NCBI GenBank assembly: GCA_947579665.1
Contig: OX388349.1
Coordinates: 27,684,459-27,748,458, forward strand
DNA: 64,000 nt
From: Sympetrum striolatum
Lineage: Eukaryota > Arthropoda > Insecta > Odonata > Libellulidae
Direction: 5' to 3'
Notes under the pieces: generated by a model
Told to the model about the DNA's origin: nothing
The model's input: the letters and a program-made list of their open reading frames with translations, nothing else
The model's database searches: none
Made by a program: the position numbers and the translations under genes
Shown: positions 55,945-64,000 of the stretch, piece by piece
Numbering within the stretch: the first letter of the stretch is position 1
Layout of the letters: the number at the start of each line of letters is the position of its first letter

Positions 55945-56410
55945 TTCTTAAATAAAGGAAGGAAACAAGGGGGAAAAAATATGTTGCAATATCCGAAACA
56001 CAAATTAAAATTATTTGAAAATAGTCCACAGTATATGGGTAGAAGGATATACAACAAATTAACGATTGATATGAGACGAAAACTGTCTATAGATCATTTA
56101 AAATTCCTTTAAACATTTAAAAAGTTCTTGATTAATAAATGTTATTATTCTACAAGAGAGTTTTTTGAAGATGTTAAAGTAAATATGTAATACGATGTAA
56201 ATGATTACTTAAATAATAATTGTTCTGTTGATGTATAAGGTAATGGACTATGCATAGTATGTACTATGAAATGTAAAAAGTTTATATTTGTAAAAAAAAA
56301 TAATCGTATACTACTGACGAGATACCAACCTGCAAACAGTGCCTATCTGTGTTCTGTTTACGATGCAAGTGTTTCGTATTAATAAAAAATTCTATTCTAT
56401 TCTATTCTAA
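55945..56410 (+). pseudogene. Non-LTR retrotransposon C-terminus with 3' UTR and pentanucleotide tail
   Basis: The frame from 55981 reads MLQYPKHKLKLFENSPQYMG, RRIYNKLTIDMRRKLSIDHL, KFL, stop, TFKKFLINKCYYSTREFFED and ends at a TAA at 56188. The order PKHxLxLYExSPxYMGxxIYNKLP followed by FKxxLKxxLLxKCYYSxxEFL is the familiar C-terminal end of a group of insect LINEs. Only one stop interrupts about 70 codons. An A/T-rich 3' UTR of about 200 bp follows, ending in AATAAA-like sequence and four units of TTCTA at about 56389-56410, the LINE tail. The family differs from family C in its C-terminal sequence and tail. The copy is 5'-truncated. Confidence 0.8.
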
Positions 56411-58235
56411 AGTTCACTTCTTTAATTACACTTCGATTATTAGAATAATTAAATTTACCGTATAAACTCGTGTGTAAGCCAAGTTTTTAGCACATCTGAA
56501 ATAGCCATCCTCGGCTTATATTGAAGTGAGGATCCCATTTATCCGTTCTCTGGTGAAAACAGTCTACTGTAAACGGAAATCGGCTAATAAATTACTCATT
56601 TGTTCAATTCTTTTTCAATTTTCTTTTACTAATATACTTATTCCTCAATTACTATAGTTTTATTGGTATCTATTTTCATTTTGATATATACCAGTAGCTG
56701 CTGCATTTCCCACCATCGTCTATTATTTACTCAATATATACGTACTTATACTCAAGTCAGTTAATTTTCGCAGTTATTGTGATAAAATAATAGCTCGAAT
56801 TATATTCGGATCGGCTTAGATTTGAGTAAATATGGTAGTCATATTTTGTAGGCTTCCCATAGGAAAACATCTTAAGTATTTGATTCTTCTCCATACCAGT
56901 TCATCCATGACTCCATTGATCATTGTCAGGACATTTAAAAAAAATACTTCTGTAAAATATCAAGTCTTCTTGTGGAAAATTTAAAAATTTAGACTGAGAG
57001 GAGCACCTTATCAATGTATATCGGCAGTATGCAATTATGCATTGATAATTATTTAAAATACTCATAAAATATGCTCGTAATCTAAGAATAGGGCAAGAAA
57101 GTTCCGCAGCATTATAAATTTCAGTCGAATTTCGTTTAGTTTCATTGATTAGGTGGTCATCCAGTTCCAAGTATGCACACTACCTCGGTGAAAAATATAA
57201 AGAAATTGAGAAACCGCCGGACTAAACCATCCAATTCAGCTGATTACAAAAGGCCCTGGGTATATCAGATAAACCAAAAGAACATTAAGAGTTGAGATAG
57301 AAAATGAAGCTTAGTTTAAATTTAAATTTGTTGGAGAATTAATGCAGATTTCTAAGGCTTATTCTTACATAGATGATCAGGATGCAGAGGGTGTATGATT
57401 ATTTTATAGTTTGAATTTATCAGACAGACATTCTTTCGAAAAACTATCCAGAAATATTTTTCGCACGAAATTGGCTTTATAAGAAAGAAAATTAATAGGG
57501 GTTCTAAGTTTCTTAATCCATTATTATTTTTGAGTCAAAATGGGGAAATATCTTATAACATGCTTTCAGTGAATAAAGTCGGATTCAAACAAAGAACTTG
57601 TGGTTAAATGTGTCTAATATAGCTTTAATCTGTTTAACGTTTCACAGCAGTATTTTATTTTAACAGTTAATAGGAGAGAATTAAGGTACTCGTGTTACAT
57701 CAGGTAGGTTTTCCATTATTTATATAATTCGCAACTCATTGTGTGTAAAGTATTACCCTAAATAGCCACCTGGATGGTTTTTAAATCCACCCTTGCTACG
57801 ATCAGTATAGGTCTCCGCGCAAAGCAAGGAGAAAATAAATATTATATTCTATCAAAGTGATGAATAAATGAGGACAGGAGTAAATGAATATAATTACGAT
57901 GGTCACTATTTAATTCTTTGAATTTCGATGTATCCAATTAGTCTCTGCGCTAAATGAGAAATCAGAAAATAACAACTTTCAAACCAAATAAATTATCAAT
58001 TAGCGAAGTGGAAGTAATTAAATATTTAACCAAGAGTAATCAGTTAGAAATGTTTTTTTTATGTTACTCCATCACAATGTATCAATAATCTATTATGGTG
58101 TGTAACAATAATACTTGTTGGTGATTTCAAGGTTATGAATAATTGTTAAACATTTTTTATTAGATGATAATGAAGGTGTCCATCAACAAAATTGATTCCT
58201 CGAAATATTATTTAGTATTCCTCGGAATAGTTAGT
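56411..58235. other. AT-rich DNA, no gene recognised
   Basis: An 89-codon minus-strand frame at 56901-57170 has no motif I can name. GGAGAAAATAAATATTATAT then TCTATC near 57825-57855 could be a decayed LINE tail, but nothing upstream confirms it. Confidence 0.4.
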
Positions 58236-58480
58236 TAGTTGGTTGGACCCTTTATAGGCGAGGTTTGGCCCAGATGGGCCTCTCTTCCACCTAATCTCCT
58301 ATGTCGGTTACATTTATAGTTAACTTATTTAAAAAAATACAAACAGAAAGGGTATTGTGGGAAAAAATCTTTGCAACTGAAGGTTGACAATGAAAAAACC
58401 CACGTTCCGGAAAAACACCCACAAAGCAGGGGGGTGGAAATAACCCGATAACACAGTAATAAAAATAAATACAATAATAT
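58236..58480 (-). mobile_element. LINE 3' end (family C variant)
   Basis: On the minus strand: CTGCTTTGTGGGTGTTTTTC, GGAACGTGGGTTTTTTCATT, CTTCAGTTGCAAAGATTTTT, then GATTAGGTGGAAGAGAGGCC, CATCTGGGCCAAACCTCGCC, TATAAAGGG and a (CAAC/TAAC) tail near 58236-58255. The terminal inverted pair AGAGGCCCA/TGGGCC replaces the GAGACTTTTTAGTCTC pair of the other copies by compensating changes. Confidence 0.65.
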
Positions 58481-58689
58481 ACAAATATAGATAAATAAAA
58501 AGTGAGAAAGATTAGACAATGAACAATTATTTTACAAAGTAAATTTAACCAAAGGTATAGTAGACTGAATTGATATAGGTATGATAAAAGGTAAAAGCTA
58601 TAATAAACTAAATAATCTAATATTCTAAAAGCTACAATATAGTATAATAAAAAATTATAAACTTCTTCAGCCGGAGGCATTTGTCAATC

Positions 58690-61111
58690 GATGTTTTCAT
58701 GGACTGTCTAAAAGTCCTTTTCATTATATCAGTAATTCCTGATACTGAATACTACTATTAATTATATATTCCTGAATACCATTTTTACTAATGTCATTTT
58801 AGATACATATGGAGGTAGTGACTAAATAATTTGCTTTTTATTCCTTGCTATTTTCAAGGAATTGGGCAGAGGACAGAATAAAGAGGGTGTATTAGAGGAG
58901 CATAGGATGTGAGCAGTAAGGAAAGGAGAGCTGCGTAGGAAGGTAATGAAATAGAAAAGGGGCATGAAAGAGGAGACGGGTCAAAAGAAAAAAAGGTTAA
59001 GGATGATGAGGGAGAGAGATATCGTGGGAGGGTCCAGAGAAAGAAAGAGAAAGCGAATGAAGTGACCGTGACGTTGGCATGGGGACGTGAGAGAAAAGGT
59101 AAGAGAACTTTAAGGGAAAGCAGGAAAAGGTCAGCGAAATGGCTTTCACCCGTGAATTTGCCCATTTTACCACTACACAGCAGCCACAAATTTACTTAGA
59201 AATACATTGTGCAACGTGAATAACTAGCTAAAGCATACAATTTTCCATAGACTACAAGAGTACTCAAAAATGAGGCCGTTGTTAAATTAATCTAGTCTCT
59301 TAACGACTATAAGGAGACACGAGTCTTATTATTTTTTAAAATATCCTTCCCCAGCCCTTTCTCCATAGTTTTTCTTTCATAAAAGGGGGCACAGTACGTT
59401 TTTCGGCAGTCATGTATTAATATCTTTGGCTTCAAATACGAATAAAATTATAGGCGAGAAAGAAAAATCCTTTATGAATGAAATTTAATCGTGAACATTT
59501 CCTTTCAAAATAATGTTTTCCATACCGTTGTAGATGATTAGCAACTTAAACGAAAATTTTGATTGTTCAGTGAATATTATTCGAAACAGACATTTTATCA
59601 GGTATATCTCCACTATTTGTTTTTGACAATTCGCTTTCTATAGTCCAATATTTTTGTAGCCCGTTGATTACAAAAATAGTTAATAAAGATATAGTCCCGA
59701 GATGTCTTCCATTATCTAATATACAGAGTAGCGTACTGAAATAACTTTATTTTAAAGAAGAATTCATCTATCTCAGTCTACCTAAGTGCTGCAATACATA
59801 CATGTATAAGGGTTTACTAAACGGTAGATTCATCTAATATTTAAGTACTACGAAACCAGTCTAATAGTTTTTAAAAGAAATGAGTAATAAATACTCATAC
59901 ATGGGTTAATGAAAAACTTAACCTTTTTCGAAAATATAATCCGATGTTTTTTCAGACGGTCCTAATGTTCCTATAGAAAAGAAAACAAGGTAATTCAATT
60001 GAATGGTAAAGAACTTCAAGTTAAAACGATTCGGGAATGAAAAAGTTAACCTTACACATTTCTGAATTAAAAAAAGATATTAAAGTTTAAATAAAAGCGC
60101 CCTGCTTATATTCAGATGTTTAATCTTTATTATCGAAAGCAATTTACTTAATATGGGAAAATAAGACTTGATAAAAGTCTTTGCATGTATCATATATTTT
60201 CCTCTTTTGTTTTGTTTCTTTGTTACAACCCATTACTCATGTGTCCATCACTTCCATTTTTGTTTATAACTCATTTCTGTTTGTTTAGTTGTTTTTTTGT
60301 TTGTATTTTATGCACCAAAAAAAATGTGTATATGTTTTGTATAAAGTTATGCAGCATAAATTGTTTATTTAAAGTGTGAGTCGGTCCCTAAATCGAGAAA
60401 TTTATCTCCAAGAGACCTGATATTCCTTATTTCGTATTTTGTATATTTTCTGTCTTTTGTTTTTTGTTTTATGTACAAGAAATAAAAATAATTCTAATTC
60501 CCATTCAAATTCAATAAAAAACTTCTATAAACGGGTGAGACATGTTTTTTTCAAGTACACTACAAATTAAAAACTTTTAATACTCGAAACTAGTTTTCTA
60601 CAGTGAGAATCGTGAGCTGAGGGAACTGTGATGGAGATATTCGAAACAGCGGACGGAAACAATGGCAAATGAGGTCGTGAGTCGGACGCGGTTTTCCTCG
60701 ATGTTATAGACCTGTATGCATAGATAGAGACTCAAAAGCGCTATCAGCATTCACAGCGCACTCGGCGGCATATTGACCTCAGCTTTGGCAGCAGTCCTAT
60801 CCGTTGTTTAATGAGATCTCGCATGGCTCATCAGAGGAGAATTCCTACGAGATAGCTAATAGAGTTGAGGGATAATGGAGCCATATTTCTAACTGATTTT
60901 TCAACTTGATCCGTGGAGGAAGAAGGGAATCAGGGATGAAATTTCGTACGTTTTCCATGCATCAATGGGCTAGTAGGAAGTACAGTAAAGTAGTTGTTGA
61001 ATGTAAATAAACCTAAAAATAGGGAATATAATTAAGGAAATAATTACATATTTGAAGAGTCCATCCGACCTCCAAATCTACAGAAATCGCCTGTTCGACA
61101 TTTATTGGTTC
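58690..61111. other. AT-rich DNA with a purine tract; no gene recognised
   Basis: Positions about 58860-59130 are purine-rich on the plus strand and produce a 111-codon minus-strand frame of low complexity. About 60600-60860 is somewhat richer in GC but shows no gene or repeat. The rest is AT-rich. Confidence 0.4.
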
Positions 61112-61119
61112 ATTTAACT

Positions 61120-61388
61120 CATAAGTTCCCAAAGTGGTCAATCTGGACCCCCAGGGTACCATAATGATTTACGGGGGGTCCATGTTAGAGAGAAAAAAAT
61201 TGGTTTCCAGATATTTTAATTTTCAAGATTGTTTACGAAAATTTGGAAGCCAAATCTTCCATTTAACAGGTGATACAATAAAATCAAAATCATATATTCC
61301 TCTTGAATATTAAATTCAATATTAGGCAGGCTGGGGATTCACGGAAAATTAAAGGGATCCATGGGAAAAAAATGTTTGAAAACCTATG
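61120..61388. mobile_element. 269-bp hAT-like MITE with a perfect 8-bp target duplication
   Basis: The left end CATAAGTTCCCAAAGTGGTC and the reverse complement of the right end, CATAGGTTTTCAAACATTTT, form imperfect terminal inverted repeats. ATTTAACT flanks both sides exactly (61112-61119, 61389-61396). The subterminal GGACCCCCAGGG and GGGGGGTCCATG are the GC-rich motif seen in many hAT MITEs. It is non-coding. Confidence 0.88.
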
Positions 61389-61399
61389 ATTTAACTGCT

Positions 61400-62140
61400 T
61401 ACGGGTCGTCTAAAGACATAGATAAGTACAATTCAATACAAACTCTGAAAAAAAAACAACCAAATGAGTTCTTTTATTGAGCTTACGATCCGATAAAATT
61501 GCGCCAGAAACTATTCCGTTCAATTCCGAGAATTTTTCACCCTTTAGATGTTAGACAGTTTTTTACAGCGCTCCTAACTTTGGAGAAAAATCATTACTAG
61601 GTTACTGGAAGTTTTAGGTACGGCGACGCTGCGTTCGATCTGCCTACTAAGCGACGAGATTAAACGGGCCGCAGAAAAATACGAGTGTGCACTAAACTGT
61701 TTCGCAAGGTTGTTTATGTTGGAAGTCCGCAGTATAGGGACTCCCCTTTAGTTTTGGGTGCTCTTCTGCCTCAACGTGTAGAGCGTTGCAAGTATTGCAG
61801 GGCTCTGAAAAACTGTAGTGTGTAGTTGTAGAAACTTTCTAGTACGGGGTACCGATATATCTAATCTTATACGATCGCTATCTGAATACTAAATTTCCGT
61901 GATATCATCGACGTAAGAATAATATTTCAGAAGTTTTTGAGTATCAAAAATTCAGGAGATACAAGCAATTTTTTTCTAAATGCCTTGAAACATGTAAAAA
62001 TAAAGTTAATCGATGGCAATAACAAATTCATCAACAAAATCATGTAGCTCCGCTGCATTCAGGCTCGAGAGTCTTCTGTCAAACCACAATTCCAGAAGGA
62101 GAAGAAAGTAACATTATCATATTCATATTCGTTATACTCG
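61400..62140. other. Mixed sequence, no gene recognised
   Basis: About 61600-61860 has higher GC than its flanks, but all frames are broken and no motif was recognised. Confidence 0.4.
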
Positions 62141-62144
62141 CTGA

Positions 62145-63180
62145 ATAATAATAATAATAAATGGCCTTTATTCGGGCGAGATTGAGACTAGAAAGTCTCT
62201 TCTTACACCTAACCCATCGTCATATGCGAAACAGAAAGAAAGAGATAGTTTGCAAAAGTACACGAAGAAAAGTAATATGTGGATTGAAAAAACCTAAGCT
62301 AAGGGCTAAGGAAAACATTTACACTGCAGAAAAACACTCAAAAGAAGGGGAGTGTGAAAAACCTGCGAAACCTACAATAGAAAACTATATTTTTGATGAT
62401 GGAGAAAGAAAAGGGTTATGTTAGACAGGCAGTGAAAATATAAAAATTGTATAAAAAGAAAGGGGAAAAACATAACTGCATTACAAACACTCAGATAAAA
62501 TAAATCAACTTAGCTGACATTAATTATAGATGAATTAAAATAAACGTTGAACAATGGGAGATAAATCTCAAAGAAATGAAGAAAATGAAATTACATTAAG
62601 AAATAGATACAAATGAAAGATTAATAGGTCGAGTACACTGAAAATAATCAAAAACATGGTTTATAGGAAAGTGTTAAAATACAAAAAGAGAAAATAAACA
62701 AAAAAATATAATAAATTAAATGAAAAAATAAAAATATGCGCGAAAATCAAAAAGATTAAAACATCTGCGGCTTGCAATTTGAAAAATACTAAAACATAAT
62801 CTAAGTTAACTAATCGTTAATTATGTACATATATTTATGACATTAGGCAGTGGATCAGAACTAAATAATTGTGTAAATAGGTTGGGGTGATGGAGTTGTG
62901 AATAAACGTGCATTTAAGTTCTGCTTTGGATAGTTATGAGATGATTGTGCCATTTACGCTTAGAGGTAAAAATGGTGGATGAGTTTTGTATTACTTGGGG
63001 AAGTGCGTTCCAGAGGTTAATAGCTGTAACTGTAAATGAATTGTGAAAGATCTCGGTTCTATGTTGAATATGTAATGCTAAGGAAGAGGACGGGTGAAAA
63101 TTGCACATTAGGGTGTGCGCCCAGGAAAAACCCAAACTTTTTCCCATGTCCGTTTCTCCTGGGGTATGTAATGCTAATTC
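62145..63180 (-). mobile_element. LINE (family C) 3' part: ORF2 C-terminus, 3' UTR and (ATT)n tail
   Basis: On the minus strand an open frame (63147-62914) reads GKSLGFSWAHTLMCNFHPSS, then HNSFTVTAINLWNALPQVIQ, then NSSTIFTSKRKWHNHLI and a stop. FxVxAIxLWNALP followed by FKxxLxxHLL is the C-terminal signature of CR1/Jockey-type LINE reverse-transcriptase proteins. About 750 bp of 3' UTR follows with the family blocks GTAGGTTTCGCAGGTTTTTC, CTGCAGTGTAAATGTTTTCC, AGACTTTCTAGTCTCAATCT, CGCCCGAATAAAGG and an (ATT)n tail at about 62145-62160. This copy links the orphan 3' ends elsewhere in the window to a LINE. No upstream reverse-transcriptase domain is recognisable, so the copy is 5'-truncated. 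Activity is not expected. Confidence 0.78.
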
Positions 63181-64000
63181 GATTTTGGTAACGAAAAATG
63201 TTTACTTCGATAGTGGACCGTTTTTATCGTTTGAATGTTACCTTCCTTCTGTCAGATTGCGCTGATATGAATCACAAAGAAATCGGTCATTATATTGACG
63301 AAATTAAGCAATCATTTTAGGTGGTGTGACTTAATGGGCCTCCATGATGGGTTTCTTTTATTTAATGCAGCTATGAAACGAATTTCAACAGAAAATGGTA
63401 GCTTTCCAGATTTTACAACATGGGCGCCTTAATAATTGATTTTGAGTTATTTATTTGAATGTGGGACACATTTACAAATTAATGGCGATGTAGAGGCTCG
63501 ATTCCTTATGCAGGGAAAAAAATAAATATCTTTTCTCTCTATGTCGTTTAACAAAGAGAGGTATCACAAGAAAGTTCAGTAAGAGTGGCAAATTTTCTTA
63601 ATTCCGGGCAGCCAATATTCTGAAGCGGAAGCCAAGCAAAAATACCCAGCTTTACGAATCCTCCATAAATAAGTAAAATATATTTCGAAAGGTATTTTAT
63701 AGTGTTTAAGAAAGACCATGTTTATTAAAAGGAGCAAAGGGATATTTTTAGAAGAGCACATAAGATTAAGTTGAAAAATCGAGGAGAAAGCTTATCAATT
63801 GCTTATTTTTTAAAGATTTTAATTAGTATGAGTGCATAAATTCCCTTAATTTTCATGTTTAAACTTCACTTATTAACGTACATATGAAATATGACATTTC
63901 GGATGTCGACAAGAAGTACTATTACACTCACACAGAGCATTGCATATGATTCGCAATCATTTTTCTGGCGCCCAAGTATTTATTTCATTAAGGAAATGAC
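63181..64000. other. AT-rich DNA, no gene recognised
   Basis: One 61-codon minus-strand frame (63576-63761) without motifs. No repeat partner was recognised. Confidence 0.45.

Overview
This window looks like a gene-poor stretch of a large, AT-rich animal nuclear genome, almost certainly an insect. The evidence is an intron-containing nuclear tRNA-Ile(UAU), a nuclear copy of mitochondrial DNA (NUMT) in the ancestral insect order trnW-trnC-trnY-cox1 whose cox1 part reads only with invertebrate mitochondrial codons, and many decayed transposons. The cox1 peptide (start [13 protein letters not shown], later [13 protein letters not shown]) reminds me of palaeopteran or other early-branching insects such as odonates, but that placement is a weak inference. 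I found no convincing protein-coding host gene or exon. The longest open frames lie in low-complexity or CpG-rich DNA and match no family I know.

Layout. 0-10 kb: a LINE C-terminal remnant, a fold-back repeat, three copies of an inverted-repeat MITE family, a 77-bp mariner-like MITE, CpG-rich islands and an 80-bp-arm palindrome. 10-26 kb: a LINE 3' end, a Tc1-like 77-bp MITE, three CpG-rich islands (one with a pyrimidine minisatellite) and otherwise plain AT-rich DNA. 26-38 kb: three LINE remnants, a hAT-like MITE, a tRNA-derived SINE and several pyrimidine tracts. 38.7-39.6 kb: the tRNA-Ile(UAU) gene and a degenerate local duplicate. 42-52 kb: SINEs, a pair of inverted duplicated segments (44.3 and 51.6-52.0 kb), LINE and MITE copies, fold-back repeats and a hAT MITE with a perfect 8-bp target duplication. 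52-54.2 kb: a roughly 2.2-kb element with long terminal inverted repeats, an internal tandem array of about 177-bp units, and the NUMT nested inside one unit. 54-64 kb: two more hAT-like elements, three LINE 3' ends, purine tracts and featureless AT-rich DNA.

Most of the information here is layered transposition history. In the 44-kb/51-kb duplicated pair the order can be read directly: a hAT element first, then duplication, then a SINE into one copy only, leaving the other copy as a natural empty site. The only gene likely to be functional is the tRNA-Ile. The most unusual object is the nested 52-54.2 kb structure, together with the small SINE family whose ends can be fixed exactly from this window.
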